A stretch of 64,000 nt of DNA, taken from contig NZ_JACIDU010000011.1 of the NCBI RefSeq assembly GCF_014196535.1, forward strand, positions 120,907 to 184,906, read 5' to 3'. Under the pieces are notes generated by a model. That model worked only from the letters and a program-made list of their open reading frames with translations. It did not search any database and was not told the DNA's origin. A program made the position numbers and the translations under genes. How positions within the stretch are numbered: position 1 is the stretch's first letter; each line of letters opens with the position of its first letter. This stretch comes from Allorhizobium borbori. Its GTDB lineage: Bacteria; Pseudomonadota; Alphaproteobacteria; Rhizobiales; Rhizobiaceae. Positions 17,857-27,684 of this stretch are shown here, in pieces.

Positions 17857-17888
17857 GGGGCGCCCTTGCCGGTCAGCGAGGGCGCCCC
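17857..17888 (-). terminator. fabI terminator
   Basis: GGGGCGCCCT (17857-17866) pairs perfectly with AGGGCGCCCC (17879-17888). On the minus strand the hairpin is followed by TCCCTTTTT, a standard intrinsic terminator, ten bases beyond the fabI stop. Confidence 0.75.
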
Positions 17889-17897
17889 GGAAACCTG

Positions 17898-18716
17898 TTA
17901 TTCCTTGACGACGGAAATGTCGGGCGCATCCACCGCCTTCATGCCAACCGTGTGATAGCCGGAATCGACATGGTGGATCTCGCCGGTCACCCCGGTCGAA
18001 AGGTCTGACACGAGGTAGAGCGCGGACTTGCCGACTTCCTCGATCGTCACCGTGCGCTTGAGCGGCGCATTGTACTCGTTCCACTTGAGAATATAGCGGA
18101 AGTCGCCGATGCCCGAAGCGGCCAGCGTCTTGATCGGGCCGGCTGAAATGGCGTTGACGCGAATGCCGCGGCCGCCCAGATCGACGGCGAGGTAACGCAC
18201 GGACGCTTCAAGCGCGGCCTTGGCAACGCCCATAACATTGTAATGCGGCATCACCTTCTCGGCACCGTAATAGGTGAGCGTGATGATCGAGCCGTTGTCG
18301 TTGAGAATGCGCTCGGCGCGCTGCGCCACGGCGACGAACGAATAGACGGAAATGTCCATCGTCTTCGTGAAGTTGTCGCGGCTGGTTTCGATGAAGCGAC
18401 CCGTCAGTTCGTCCTTGTCGGAGAAGGCGATGGCGTGAACGACGAAGTCGATCTTGCCCCACTTCTTTTCCAGCGTGTCGAACACCGCGTCGATGCTGGC
18501 GAGATCGGTGACGTCACAATCGCCGGCGAGGAAGGCGTCGAGTTCTGCGGCCAGCGGTTCCACGCGCTTCTTCAGAGCGTCACCCTGCCAGGTGAAGGCA
18601 AGTTCGGCGCCTGCGTCGCGGGCGGCCTTGGCGATACCCCAGGCGATGGAACGGTTGTTCGCAACACCCATGATGAGACCGCGTTTGCCTGCCAGCAGAC
18701 CGGAAAGCTCAGCCAT
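17898..18716 (-). CDS. fabI: Enoyl-[acyl-carrier-protein] reductase, NADH
   Basis: The 272-residue short-chain dehydrogenase has the FabI glycine motif GVANNRSIAWGIAKA, VVHAIAFSDKDEL and the active-site pair Tyr-x6-Lys in PHYNVMGVAKAALEASVRY. Further family blocks are GIRVNAISAGPIKTLAASGI and STGVTGEIHHVDSGYH. It catalyses the last step of each fatty acid elongation cycle and is the triclosan target in many bacteria. The second, paralogous fabI seen in many rhizobia would be elsewhere. Confidence 0.95.
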   Translation of the reverse strand: MAELSGLLAGKRGLIMGVANNRSIAWGIAKAARDAGAELAFTWQGDALKKRVEPLAAELDAFLAGDCDVTDLASIDAVFDTLEKKWGKIDFVVHAIAFSDKDELTGRFIETSRDNFTKTMDISVYSFVAVAQRAERILNDNGSIITLTYYGAEKVMPHYNVMGVAKAALEASVRYLAVDLGGRGIRVNAISAGPIKTLAASGIGDFRYILKWNEYNAPLKRTVTIEEVGKSALYLVSDLSTGVTGEIHHVDSGYHTVGMKAVDAPDISVVKE

Positions 18717-18903
18717 GTCTTACTCCATGTTTCTTTCAGCCCAACGCCAGGGGGGCGGGCCGGGATCGTCGTCGGTTGACCCGCGCATATCCCAAAAAAC
18801 GGGAAGAGGCGGGCATCTTGAATGCCCAAGCCTATGGCATAGCCCGCCAGACCGTTCAAGCGGGCCCGGATCATCTCATGCAAGCTGTTGTAATAATAAT
18901 GCT

Positions 18904-18925
18904 TGCGCGGCGCGACCGCCGCGCA
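18904..18925 (-). terminator. Hairpin after the DnaJ-like gene
   Basis: TGCGCGGCG (18904-18912) pairs with CGCCGCGCA (18917-18925) around four bases. On the minus strand it is followed by AGCATTATTATT. It lies 13 bases past the stop codon. Confidence 0.65.
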
Positions 18926-18937
18926 ACATTGGCGGTT

Positions 18938-20128
18938 TCAGATGTAGAGGCCTTCACGCATCAGGCGCATCAGGTCCGTCACCTTGTCATCCGGCTTGTC
19001 CCACAGGGTCAGGCGCAGTTCGACGACGAGATCGCCGCGCTTGTCGGCGGTCTGCGGCAGTCCCTTGCCTTCGATGCGGATCGAACGGTTCGAATCCGAC
19101 CAGGGCGGAATGGTGATGGCGACGGGGCCCTCCGGCGCTTCAACGGTGCTGTCGCAACCGAGCACCGCATTCTCGAGCGAAACCGGCAGAACCGTGTGGA
19201 TGTCGAAGCCCTCGACCTCGAAGCGCGGATCTTCGGCAACCTTCAACATCACGCGGACATCGCCGCGCTGCATGCCCTGGAAACGGTGCCCCTGACCTTC
19301 GAGGCGCACCACATGGTCCTCGGTCATGCCGGGTTCCAGCCGCACGCGCACTTCTCGGCCATCGAACAGCACCACCGAAACCGTACGGCCGGCGATCAGG
19401 TCATCGATGGAAACGACGGCTTCGGTAACGATATCCGGCGCCTTTTCCGGCGCGGGCTCGATGCCGCGCAGCTTGCGGATCCAGTAGCTAATGAGTTCGA
19501 CCGCCTGAACCGGAAGCGGTACGGATCCGGCGCGGCTTGCTTCACTTTCTTCAGTGGATTTCTGGGTCGTCTCGTTCGGCGCCGTGGCGCTGTCGTCTAC
19601 GGACGCACCTTGCGTTTGCCCCGGACCCTGGGCCTTGGCGGAAGAGGCGTTCGTCTGGTCCTTGGCGCCTGCCTGTTCGCCGGTGCCGAAGATGCGGTTC
19701 ACCACCGCTTCGGGGCTTTCGCCGGCCGGCGTTTCCGGCCCGGCTGCCGCGGCGCTTTCCTGTGCGGCCTTGGCGGCGCGCTGGGCGTTGGCGCGGGCAA
19801 GCTCTTCCATCACGCGGGCGGCTTCCTCGCGGGCGGCCTTGGCGCGTTCGGCGGCCTCCTTGGCCGCTTGCCGCTTCTGCATGATGGTCTGGCCGTCTTC
19901 CTCGCCCTTGCCGCGATGGCGCTGGTCGTAACGACTGCGTTTCTTGGGGTCTCGCAACAGGTCATAGGCCGCACCGACTTCAGCGAAGCGTGCTGCCGCC
20001 TGCGGGTCGTCGCGGTTGTGGTCGGGATGGACGCTTTTCACCCGGGCACGCCAGGCGGCTTTTATCTCATCCTCGCGGGCGTCCTGCCTGACGCCGAGCA
20101 CGGCATAGGGATCACGCATTTGGGCCAC
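18938..20128 (-). CDS. DnaJ-type cochaperone without zinc finger (CbpA-like), long Ala/Glu linker
   Basis: The 396-residue protein opens with a J domain (DPYAVLGVRQDAREDEIKAA, VHPDHN containing the HPD motif, KRSRYDQRHRG). About 140 residues of Ala/Glu/Gln/Ser-rich, probably disordered linker follow. The end is two DnaJ C-terminal client-binding lobes (IDDLIAGRTVSVVLFDG, RRGDLVVELRLTLWDKPD-like). The CxxCxGxG zinc repeats of true DnaJ are missing. It should stimulate DnaK ATPase. An ATG at 20119 (MRDPYAVLGV) is an alternative start. Confidence 0.88.
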   Translation of the reverse strand: MAQMRDPYAVLGVRQDAREDEIKAAWRARVKSVHPDHNRDDPQAAARFAEVGAAYDLLRDPKKRSRYDQRHRGKGEEDGQTIMQKRQAAKEAAERAKAAREEAARVMEELARANAQRAAKAAQESAAAAGPETPAGESPEAVVNRIFGTGEQAGAKDQTNASSAKAQGPGQTQGASVDDSATAPNETTQKSTEESEASRAGSVPLPVQAVELISYWIRKLRGIEPAPEKAPDIVTEAVVSIDDLIAGRTVSVVLFDGREVRVRLEPGMTEDHVVRLEGQGHRFQGMQRGDVRVMLKVAEDPRFEVEGFDIHTVLPVSLENAVLGCDSTVEAPEGPVAITIPPWSDSNRSIRIEGKGLPQTADKRGDLVVELRLTLWDKPDDKVTDLMRLMREGLYI

Positions 20129-20283
20129 CGAAAACTCCGACGGCCGTGCTCCCGGTCTGGCACAGCCGCAACGCTACTCGAACACTCGCAAACCGTGGTT
20201 ACGCAACCGGACAACGCCAACGGACTGCTTACTATTGTCAAGGTTAGGCCAAATTCACTAACTGAGCGTTTATGAAGACTTGA

Positions 20284-20691
20284 TCAGTTCTGTCGAATGA
20301 AACGGATGAGCTTCCATTCGCCCGAAGTATCCAGGCAGGTGTCGCCCATAAAGTTGGCGATGCCGTCATAGGCATGGCGGGTGGTGACGAAACTGCGGCA
20401 GACCGCACCGTTCGCACGGCTCTCGTTGATCGATGCCACGACACCGGCGCTGCCGGTGGAAGCATTGGCCCAGGGCAGGGAAGCGCCGGCAAGCTTTTCC
20501 AGATCGGCGGAGGTCACGGCATTGCGCACCGTCACCTCGTCGGAAATGGCTTCGGTGGATTTCTTCGGCGCAACGGAACTGGTGGTCAGCGAACTATCGG
20601 CGCGTGAGGAGAAAAGGTCGAAACTCATGCAGCCGGAAAGTGCTACACAGAGCGGCAGCACGGCAAAAAAACGGATGCCGTGTGAAAACAT
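20284..20691 (-). CDS. Putative lipoprotein of unknown function
   Basis: The 135-residue product has a lipoprotein signal (FFAVLPLCVALSGC; lipobox L-S-G-C, lipidated Cys near residue 21). A Ser/Thr-rich spacer follows, then a small domain containing ESRANGAVCRSFVTTRHAYDG and GDTCLDTSGEWKLIRF with two cysteines that could pair. The C-terminal pattern resembles 17-kDa surface-antigen/RT0821-type lipoproteins, a weak similarity. The ATG at 20691 is preceded by AGAAAGGG. It is divergent from pdxH and is probably anchored in the outer membrane. Confidence 0.75.
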   Translation of the reverse strand: MFSHGIRFFAVLPLCVALSGCMSFDLFSSRADSSLTTSSVAPKKSTEAISDEVTVRNAVTSADLEKLAGASLPWANASTGSAGVVASINESRANGAVCRSFVTTRHAYDGIANFMGDTCLDTSGEWKLIRFIRQN

Positions 20692-20796
20692 GCCCTTTCT
20701 GGATTTCCGGCATTTTGTTATGACGATCACCTTTCATCGTGTCGCGTGCTGGCAACCGAATCCCGGCCAGGCCAAGTTCGGAGCATTTGAGTTAAT

Positions 20797-21417
20797 ATGT
20801 CGGATAACGGGTTAACAAGCGGTGACTTCACCGCTGAGGACGAGCCGTTTGCCCTCTTCGCAAAGTGGCTGAAGGATGCGGAAGCCTCGGAAGTCAACGA
20901 TCCCAACGCCTTGGCGCTTGCCACGGTAGATGAGGACGGCCTGCCGAATGTGCGCATGGTTCTCCTGAAAGGCTATGACGCCCAGGGCTTCGTCTTCTAC
21001 ACCAATTTCGAGAGCCGCAAGGGTCGCGAAATTCTGGGCCAGAAGAAGGCGGCCATGTGTTTTCACTGGAAATCGCTGCGCCGGCAGGTCCGCATTCGCG
21101 GCCCCGTCGAGGTGGTGACGAACGAGGAGGCGGATACCTATTACGCCTCGCGTCCCCGTGGCAGTCGCATCGGCGCCTGGGCTTCAAAACAGTCCCGCCC
21201 GCTCGAAAGCCGTTTCGCGCTGGAAAAGGCCGTGGCCGAACATACGGCGAAATTCGCCATCGGTGAAATTCCGCGTCCTGAATACTGGTCGGGTTTCCGT
21301 ATCCGTCCGGTCTCCATCGAGTTCTGGCACGACCGGCCTTTCCGCCTGCATGACCGTGTTCTCTTCGAGCGGGAAACACCGGATGCAGCTTGGTCGAAAG
21401 CGCGCCTTTATCCTTGA
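20797..21417 (+). CDS. pdxH: Pyridoxamine 5'-phosphate oxidase
   Basis: The 206-residue protein matches PdxH over its length: [40 protein letters not shown], and the C-terminal signature [18 protein letters not shown] with RLHDR. It uses FMN to oxidise pyridoxine or pyridoxamine phosphate to pyridoxal 5'-phosphate, the cofactor used by threonine synthase encoded elsewhere in this window. It is monocistronic, followed by dispersed repeat copy B. Confidence 0.96.
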   Translation: MSDNGLTSGDFTAEDEPFALFAKWLKDAEASEVNDPNALALATVDEDGLPNVRMVLLKGYDAQGFVFYTNFESRKGREILGQKKAAMCFHWKSLRRQVRIRGPVEVVTNEEADTYYASRPRGSRIGAWASKQSRPLESRFALEKAVAEHTAKFAIGEIPRPEYWSGFRIRPVSIEFWHDRPFRLHDRVLFERETPDAAWSKARLYP

Positions 21418-21423
21418 TGTGAA

Positions 21424-21476
21424 AAGCATTTCCAGCAAAAGTGTGAAACGGTTTTGCGTCCGGAAATGCGAAAAAA
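21424..21476 (+). repeat. Dispersed palindromic intergenic repeat, copy B
   Basis: Begins AAAGCATTTCCAGCAAAAGT and ends GTCCGGAAATGCGAAAAAA. Outer arms GCATTTCC and GGAAATGC and inner GCAAAA/TTTTGC arms are complementary. It lies seven bases past the pdxH stop and 15 bases before the stop of the convergent gene, so it could act as a terminator or mRNA stabiliser. Confidence 0.85.
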
Positions 21477-21491
21477 TGATACCTGCCGATC

Positions 21492-22244
21492 TCACCCGAA
21501 GATCGGCAGGCCGAGAATACCCGCCGCGGCGATGAGGCCGAGGCAGATGCGCCGGAAGGTTGCCTCGCTGGCCAGGCCGAACAGCCGCGACCCCGCATAA
21601 AGCCCGATGCCGTAGGACGGTCCAACGATGAGCGCGACGACGAAGGCCTGCAGGACAAACAGGCCGCCGGTGAAATAGCTGATGCCGGAAATGATCGTTG
21701 CCATGCCGAAATAAAGCACGATACTGGCGCGCATGTTCGCAGCCGGCAGGGCGCCCCCCAGCCAATAGGCCACGACGGCGGGCCCGCCAAGCTGCGCCGC
21801 ACCTCCGAAAAAGCCGGAAACAGCCCCCACCGCGACGGTGAGGGGCGCCGTCGGGCTCTGCCGGTAGCGCCAGCCCGAAAGCAGAAGCGCCAGCATCAGG
21901 AATACCATGAGGCAGATGCCCCAGCGCAGCACCATGGTGGGCAGGTTGGCCAGCGCCATGGCGCCCAGCGGAATGCCGACCACCGCCCCGGCCAGCATCA
22001 GGAGTGCTTCATGCCGGTTGGCCTTGCGCCAGCCCTCCGGCAACATGCCAACCGTCATCACCGCATCCGCCACCAGCAGCGAAACCGCCGCGATTTTCGG
22101 ACCGACGACGGCGCTTGCCAGCGGCATGTAGATCAGCGCCGCTCCGAAACCGGAGAAACCGCGCGCCAGCCCGGCCATGAGGGCAACAGCAACAAGAAGG
22201 GCGGCGGCACCCTCCGTCAGACCGGCGGTGGCGAGGAAGGACAT
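21492..22244 (-). CDS. TauE/SafE family sulfite/anion exporter-like permease
   Basis: The 250-residue protein has about eight hydrophobic segments and the duplicated TauE/SafE glycine-rich elements: MAGLARGFSGFGAALIYMP in the first half and VSGFFGGAAQLGGPAVVAYWLGG in the second. Members move sulfite, sulfoacetate or other small anions across the inner membrane. The substrate here is not indicated by neighbours. The start at 22244 gives the canonical N-terminus. Confidence 0.85.
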   Translation of the reverse strand: MSFLATAGLTEGAAALLVAVALMAGLARGFSGFGAALIYMPLASAVVGPKIAAVSLLVADAVMTVGMLPEGWRKANRHEALLMLAGAVVGIPLGAMALANLPTMVLRWGICLMVFLMLALLLSGWRYRQSPTAPLTVAVGAVSGFFGGAAQLGGPAVVAYWLGGALPAANMRASIVLYFGMATIISGISYFTGGLFVLQAFVVALIVGPSYGIGLYAGSRLFGLASEATFRRICLGLIAAAGILGLPIFG

Positions 22245-22395
22245 GGTGATTTCCCGAGATAGGGTATTTTAGGAAAAACACCCTGAGAATGGCGATATAT
22301 CGCAAAATGGTACTTGGGAAGCCCGGTTCTGGCAAGGGCTGTTTGCCGGGTCCGGACGGGATGAGAGGCCGCGCTGCGGCGCTATGAGGGATGGG

Positions 22396-22821
22396 CTACT
22401 CCTCGAGAGAGCGTTCTCCCAGCCCCTCATAGAGCCTGAGCAGATAGCCATCGGGATCGGCCACGGCAAACTGCCGGTTACCCACTTCGTGATCATCGCG
22501 ACGATACCACTTTTCCTCCAGCGGCAGGTAAAGCGGGTGACCCGCCACCGCCAGCCGGTCGAGGATGGCAGAGACATCGGCAACGTGGATTTGCAGGTTC
22601 ACGCCACGCCCCAGCGGATAGTCGAAGGGGGCATCGGCCACGGCGAAGGTGCGACCAACGCCGATTTCATCGATCATCAGTTCGGCGCCACCCAGTTCCA
22701 GAAAACTGAAACCTTCCTCCGGACGCTCGTAGCGCACGGTAAATCCGATGATATCGCAACAGAAGGCACGACTTTTCAGCCAGTTGGAAACGGCAAGCTC
22801 GGGAACGAGCGCGTTGCCCAT
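22396..22821 (-). CDS. Glyoxalase / bleomycin-resistance (VOC) superfamily protein
   Basis: The 141-residue single VOC domain has the paired beta-alpha-beta-beta-beta pattern: ELAVSNWLKSRAFCCDIIGF, RPEEGFSFLELGGAELMID, VNLQIHVADVSAILDRL and VGNRQFAVADPDGYLLRLYE. The closing F-x-x-x-DPDGYLLRLYE is typical of bleomycin-resistance-like proteins. Substrate unknown; it may bind a metal or sequester a ligand. Its ATG shares one base with the tldD stop (TGATG), so it is translated in tandem with tldD. Confidence 0.82.
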   Translation of the reverse strand: MGNALVPELAVSNWLKSRAFCCDIIGFTVRYERPEEGFSFLELGGAELMIDEIGVGRTFAVADAPFDYPLGRGVNLQIHVADVSAILDRLAVAGHPLYLPLEEKWYRRDDHEVGNRQFAVADPDGYLLRLYEGLGERSLEE

Positions 22822-24239
22822 CAGGTCTTGGTGCCGCCGACCGTGATCTGGTCCATCCTGAGATGCGGCTGGCCGACGCCGACCGGAACCCATTGGCCGG
22901 CCTTGCCGCAATTGCCGATGCCGGTGTCGAGTTTCATGTCGTTGCCGACCATGGAAACGCGCTTCATCGCCTCCGGGCCGTTGCCGATCAGCATCGCGCC
23001 CTTCACCGGCGCGCCGATCTTGCCGTCCTCGATCATATAGGCTTCGGTGCAGCCGAACACGAACTTGCCGGAGGTGATGTCCACCTGTCCGCCGCCGAAG
23101 GAGACGGCGTAAAGACCGCGCTTCACCGAGGCGATGATTTCTTCCGGGCTCTTGTCGCCGCCCAGCATGTAGGTGTTGGTCATGCGTGGCATGGGCCGGT
23201 GCGAATAGCCCTGGCGACGACCGTTGCCGGTCGGCTTCATGCCCATCAGGCGGGCGTTCTGCCGGTCCTGCATGTAGCCGACGAGGCGGCCGTTTTCGAT
23301 GAGCACGTTGTAGCCGGAGGGCGTGCCTTCATCATCGACGGTGAGCGATCCGCGCCGCTCGCCAATCGTGCCGTCATCCACCACGGTGACGCCGGGTGCG
23401 GCGACCATTTCGCCCATCAGCCCGGCAAAGGCCGAGGTCTTCTTGCGGTTGAAATCGCCTTCGAGGCCATGACCGACCGCCTCATGCAGCATCACGCCCG
23501 GCCAGCCGTTGCCGAGAACCACATCCATGGTGCCCGCCGGCGCATCGATGGCCTGAAGATTGACGAGCGCCTGACGCAGCGCATCGTCGGCGCCACGCTG
23601 CCAGTGTTCTTCGGTCAAAAAGCTGTCGAAGCCCATGCGGCCGCCAAAACCGTTGCCGCCGGATTCCTGCCGGTCGCCTTCGCCGGCAACGACGGAAATG
23701 TTGAGCCGGGTCATCGGGCGAATATCGCGCACGCGGTGGCCGTCGGCGCGCAGAATTTCCACCACCTGCCAGCTTGCCGCGATGGAGGCTGTCACCTGCC
23801 GCACGCGGGCGTCCTTGTCGCGCAGATAGCGGTCGATGGTCTGGAGAAGTTTTGCCTTCTCCTCGAAGCTCGGCGAACCGATCGGGTTTTCCTCGCCGTA
23901 AAGCTTGCGGTTGGTGCCCTGCGGCGGTTCGCTGTAGGTGCCTGCATGGCCCCGGGTTACCGCGCCTGCAGCATCGGCCGCGCGTTTCAGCGCAGCTGCG
24001 GAAAGCTCGCCGGCATGGGCATAGCCCACGGTTTCCCCCGCCACGGCGCGCAGGCCAAAGCCCTGATCGGTGTTGAAGGAGCCGCCCTTGAGGCGTCCGT
24101 CATCGATGGTCAGCGATTCCGACTGGGCGTGTTCGATGTAAAGCTCGCCGTCATCGGCGCCGGAAAGCGCATCGGATACGATGGACTGAATTTCGCTCTC
24201 GCTGGCATCGAAAAGCGAGAGAAGGTCGGTGCTGGTCAT
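22821..24239 (-). CDS. tldD: Metalloprotease TldD
   Basis: The 472-residue protein has the TldD zinc motif HEAVGHGLEGD (HExxxH) near residue 255, and the conserved end GNDMKLDTGIGNCGKAGQWVPVG. With TldE/PmbA, TldD forms a heterodimeric protease that unfolds and trims peptides, for example microcins and CcdA. The partner gene is not in this window. The start at 24239 is followed by a sensible N-terminus with no signal peptide, so it is cytoplasmic. Confidence 0.94.
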   Translation of the reverse strand: MTSTDLLSLFDASESEIQSIVSDALSGADDGELYIEHAQSESLTIDDGRLKGGSFNTDQGFGLRAVAGETVGYAHAGELSAAALKRAADAAGAVTRGHAGTYSEPPQGTNRKLYGEENPIGSPSFEEKAKLLQTIDRYLRDKDARVRQVTASIAASWQVVEILRADGHRVRDIRPMTRLNISVVAGEGDRQESGGNGFGGRMGFDSFLTEEHWQRGADDALRQALVNLQAIDAPAGTMDVVLGNGWPGVMLHEAVGHGLEGDFNRKKTSAFAGLMGEMVAAPGVTVVDDGTIGERRGSLTVDDEGTPSGYNVLIENGRLVGYMQDRQNARLMGMKPTGNGRRQGYSHRPMPRMTNTYMLGGDKSPEEIIASVKRGLYAVSFGGGQVDITSGKFVFGCTEAYMIEDGKIGAPVKGAMLIGNGPEAMKRVSMVGNDMKLDTGIGNCGKAGQWVPVGVGQPHLRMDQITVGGTKT

Positions 24240-24311
24240 GTCATTTCCGATCGGGCGGCTTCCGGTGAAACGGGCGGTGAACCACCCATATGGGACTGTT
24301 GCCCCTTCGGC

Positions 24312-24884
24312 TCAAGGCAGGCTGTCGTAACCGTCGGCGAAACCGGCGAGATCGACGGGGATACCGATGCGCTCGTCGTTGTCAGGCGATTCCTTGAGGG
24401 CGAAAATGGCGGTCTTGCCGGCGCGCAGCGTCTTCAAAAGGTCGTCGGGCACCTCGAATTCCAGCGTGCAGCCTTCCTGGAAGCAGCGGGTGAAATAGGC
24501 GCGACCGGCCTTCTTGTCGTCCACATAGAGATCGACGCCGTCGTGCAGCCACACGCCGAGCGGTGCGAGAATGCGCATCAGCCGCACCTTGCGGTCGGCG
24601 GTTTTCAGAACGGCGACGGAAAGGCCCACTTCCGGGCGCTCCTGGTCGATGACGTTCTGCATCAGAAGGCATTGCTCGGCCTGCGCTCCGGGCGGCTTTT
24701 CGCAGACGCTGGACCACGCGCCGAACGTCTTGCCGCCGGGCGGCTGCGCGCCGGTGGTGGATTGGCCGGGAACCGGCTGGCCGGTCTTCGGTGCCGCCGT
24801 TTGCGCACCGGCCGGGGTGGCGGCGAGCGCCGTCACGGCGGCGAGTGCCAGAATGCCGGCGCGGGCGAAGGGGGGAAGGCCCAT
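24312..24884 (-). CDS. Invasion associated locus B (IalB) family periplasmic protein
   Basis: The 190-residue protein starts MGLPPFARAGILALAAVTALAATPAGAQ, a clear signal peptide. A Pro/Gly/Thr-rich stretch and an IalB domain follow (FGAWSSVCEKPPG, CLLMQNVIDQER, and RCFQEGCTLEFEV with a cysteine pair). IalB was named in Bartonella; in free-living relatives the role is unknown, probably periplasmic. The ATG at 24884 has AGAGG about six bases upstream. It is divergent from ispH. Confidence 0.83.
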   Translation of the reverse strand: MGLPPFARAGILALAAVTALAATPAGAQTAAPKTGQPVPGQSTTGAQPPGGKTFGAWSSVCEKPPGAQAEQCLLMQNVIDQERPEVGLSVAVLKTADRKVRLMRILAPLGVWLHDGVDLYVDDKKAGRAYFTRCFQEGCTLEFEVPDDLLKTLRAGKTAIFALKESPDNDERIGIPVDLAGFADGYDSLP

Positions 24885-25098
24885 GGAAACCTCTGGAATG
24901 CGAATCATTGCTTCTATTCTTGGCGGCGGTCGACCCATAAGAAAAGGCCTAAGCCTTCATTTCCAATTGATCGGGGCGGAAATAGGACCATTTGCAGCTT
25001 GCCTCAAGCCATCGTGAGCGAAAGCGCGCGCTGGCGAAATGGCATTGCCGATTTTTCCGCGTCTCTGTAGAGGATAAGTCATAACGAATGGAACGGAT

Positions 25099-26139
25099 AT
25101 GACCTCACCCGCGATCAAGCCTCCCCTGACCATCCGCCTGTGCGGCCCGCGCGGCTTCTGTGCCGGGGTGGACCGCGCCATCCAGATCGTCGTTCTGGCC
25201 CTGAAGGCCTATGGCGCGCCTGTCTATGTGCGCCACGAGATCGTCCATAACCGCTATGTGGTGGAAGGGCTGGAAGCCAAGGGCGCCGTCTTCGTGGAGG
25301 AACTGGACGAAATCCCCGCCGAACATCGCGCCCAGCCGGTGGTGTTTTCCGCCCATGGCGTGCCGAAATCCGTGCCGGAAGATGCGGTGGCCCGCAATCT
25401 CTTCTATCTCGATGCAACGTGTCCGCTGGTGTCCAAGGTGCACAAGCAGGCCATGCGCCACCAGCGCCTTGGCCGCCACGTCATCCTCATCGGCCATGCC
25501 GGCCACCCGGAAGTGATCGGCACCATGGGCCAGCTTCCCGAAGGCTCGGTATCGCTGGTGGAAACCGTGGAGGACGCCAGCATCTGGGAGCCGCCGGTCG
25601 ATCCCGCCCATCTCGGTTATGTTACCCAGACCACGCTCTCGGTTGACGACACCGCCGGTGTCATCGCCAGGCTTCAGGAGCGTTTCCCGGCGCTGACGGC
25701 GCCCGCCGCCGACAGCATCTGCTATGCCACCACCAACCGGCAGGAAGCGGTGAAGCAGGCAGCTCCCGGCTGCGATCTCTTTATCACCGTCGGCGCGCCG
25801 AACTCCTCCAACTCCAAGCGGCTGGTGGAAGTGGCGCTGAAGGCCGGGGCGACGCATTCCATTCTGGTGCAACGCGCCTCAGAACTGAACTGGGACGAGA
25901 TCGAGACGCTCGGGCCCATCCGCACGCTTGGCCTCTCCGCCGGGGCCTCCGCGCCGGAGGTGATCGTCGACGAGATCATCTCCGCCTTCAAGGAACGCTT
26001 CGAGGCGACCGTCGATCTGGCGATCACGGCGGAGGAAAACGAGCATTTCCTCGTCAATCGCGAGTTGCGCGGGCTGGATCTGACCGTTGCCGACATGGCC
26101 TTCGTCAACGGCGACCACGCCCCGCCGCCGCGGGTGTGA
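25099..26139 (+). CDS. ispH: 4-hydroxy-3-methylbut-2-enyl diphosphate reductase
   Basis: The 346-residue enzyme has the three iron-sulfur cluster cysteines, in [25 protein letters not shown] and [14 protein letters not shown]. Substrate-site blocks [30 protein letters not shown] and [15 protein letters not shown] are also intact. It completes the non-mevalonate pathway, giving IPP and DMAPP. It heads a run of plus-strand genes (ispH, thrB, rnhA, Dabb), with about 100 bases before thrB. Confidence 0.97.
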   Translation: MTSPAIKPPLTIRLCGPRGFCAGVDRAIQIVVLALKAYGAPVYVRHEIVHNRYVVEGLEAKGAVFVEELDEIPAEHRAQPVVFSAHGVPKSVPEDAVARNLFYLDATCPLVSKVHKQAMRHQRLGRHVILIGHAGHPEVIGTMGQLPEGSVSLVETVEDASIWEPPVDPAHLGYVTQTTLSVDDTAGVIARLQERFPALTAPAADSICYATTNRQEAVKQAAPGCDLFITVGAPNSSNSKRLVEVALKAGATHSILVQRASELNWDEIETLGPIRTLGLSAGASAPEVIVDEIISAFKERFEATVDLAITAEENEHFLVNRELRGLDLTVADMAFVNGDHAPPPRV

Positions 26140-26240
26140 GGAACGCAGGGGCACCCCTCATTCCCTCCCACCCTTGACCTCCCTCGCCCCGGATGCGATC
26201 CCCTAGCTTCCGATTTTCATCACTGACGAGTCTCAAAACC

Positions 26241-27206
26241 GTGGCAGTCTATACCGACATCAACGAGGTCGACCTCAAGGATTTCCTCTCGCAATATGAT
26301 GCGGGGGAGCTTCTGTCCTACAAGGGCATCGCCGAAGGCGTCGAGAACACCAATTTCCTGCTGCACACCACGAAAGACCCGCTGATCCTGACGCTTTACG
26401 AAAAGCGAGTGGATCGCAACGATCTGCCGTTCTTCCTCGGACTGATGGAACATCTGGCCAGCCGTGGCCTGACCTGCCCGCTGCCCCTGCCGCGCAAGGA
26501 TGGCGAACTTCTGGGCGAACTCTCGGAGCGTCCGGCGGCGCTCATCTCTTTCCTTGAAGGCATGTGGCTGCGCAAGCCGGAAGCCCGCCATTGCCGTGAA
26601 GTGGGCGCGGCCCTTGCCGCCATGCATCTGGCCGGCGCTGATTTCGCGTTGAAGCGGCCCAATGCCCTTTCGCTGGAAGGCTGGAAGGTGTTGTGGGAAA
26701 AATCCGCCGCCCGTGCCGATGAGGTGGAAAAGGGGCTGGAAGCCGAAATCCGTGAGGAACTCGATTTCCTTGCCGCCCATTGGCCGAAGGATCTGCCCGC
26801 CGGCGTCATCCATGCCGATCTTTTTCAGGATAACGTCTTCTTCCTCGGCGATACGCTCTCCGGGCTGATCGACTTCTATTTCGCCTGCAACGACCTTCTG
26901 GCTTATGATGTCTCGATCTGCCTCAATGCTTGGTGCTTCGAGAAGACCGGCGAATACAACGCCACCAAGGGCATGGCGCTTCTGGAAGGCTATCGTTCCG
27001 TGCGCCCGCTGTCGGATGCCGAGCTTGCGGCGCTGCCGATCCTTGCGCGCGGTTCGGCGCTGCGCTTCTTCCTGACGCGGCTTTATGACTGGCTGACGAC
27101 GCCGGAGGGCGCGCTGGTGGTCAAGAAGGACCCGCTCGAATATCTCGGCAAGCTGCGCTTCCACCGCGCCATCGTTTCCCCCGGCGAATACGGGATCGAA
27201 CTCTGA
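26241..27206 (+). CDS. thrB: Homoserine kinase, ThrB type II (aminoglycoside phosphotransferase fold)
   Basis: The 321-residue protein is the APH-fold homoserine kinase used by alphaproteobacteria. It has [22 protein letters not shown]-binding [13 protein letters not shown] and the catalytic loop [14 protein letters not shown] with [16 protein letters not shown]. It phosphorylates homoserine for ThrC, encoded 12 kb away. I chose the GTG at 26241 ([15 protein letters not shown]); the longer frame adds an unconvincing N-terminus. It overlaps rnhA by one base (TGATG). Confidence 0.93.
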   Translation: MAVYTDINEVDLKDFLSQYDAGELLSYKGIAEGVENTNFLLHTTKDPLILTLYEKRVDRNDLPFFLGLMEHLASRGLTCPLPLPRKDGELLGELSERPAALISFLEGMWLRKPEARHCREVGAALAAMHLAGADFALKRPNALSLEGWKVLWEKSAARADEVEKGLEAEIREELDFLAAHWPKDLPAGVIHADLFQDNVFFLGDTLSGLIDFYFACNDLLAYDVSICLNAWCFEKTGEYNATKGMALLEGYRSVRPLSDAELAALPILARGSALRFFLTRLYDWLTTPEGALVVKKDPLEYLGKLRFHRAIVSPGEYGIEL

Positions 27207-27646
27207 TGAAACATGTGGATATCTTCACCGACGGCGCCTGTTCCGGCAATCCCGGTCCCGGCGGCTGGGGTGCCGTGCTGCGCTATGGCGAGGTCGAGAA
27301 GGAACTGTCGGGCGGCGAGGCCGACACCACCAACAATCGCATGGAGCTGCTCGCGGCGATTTCCGCCCTCAACGCGCTGAAAAGCCCCTGTGAGGTCGAT
27401 CTCTATACCGACAGCGCCTATGTAAAGGACGGCATTACCAAGTGGATTTTCGGCTGGAAGAAAAAGGGCTGGAAAACCGCCGATAACAAGCCGGTGAAGA
27501 ATGTGGAACTGTGGCAGGCTCTTGAAGAAGCCCGCCTGCGGCACAAGGTTACGCTGCACTGGGTGAAAGGCCATGCCGGCCACCCGGAAAACGAACGCGC
27601 CGATGAACTGGCCCGCCGGGGCATGGAACCGTTCAAGAAGAAATAG
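27206..27646 (+). CDS. rnhA: Ribonuclease HI
   Basis: The 146-residue enzyme carries the full active site: Asp in [17 protein letters not shown], Glu in [14 protein letters not shown], Asp in [13 protein letters not shown], and His/Asp in [21 protein letters not shown]. It removes RNA from RNA-DNA hybrids. It is translationally linked to thrB, an arrangement that looks organisational rather than functional. Confidence 0.97.
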   Translation: MKHVDIFTDGACSGNPGPGGWGAVLRYGEVEKELSGGEADTTNNRMELLAAISALNALKSPCEVDLYTDSAYVKDGITKWIFGWKKKGWKTADNKPVKNVELWQALEEARLRHKVTLHWVKGHAGHPENERADELARRGMEPFKKK

Positions 27647-27684
27647 GGCCAACCAGCGCCACCATCACGAGGAGAAGAGCCCCG

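Noticed and set aside
22863..25070. A 735-codon open frame on the plus strand
   Set aside because: Antisense to tldD and the IalB-like gene; low-complexity shadow.
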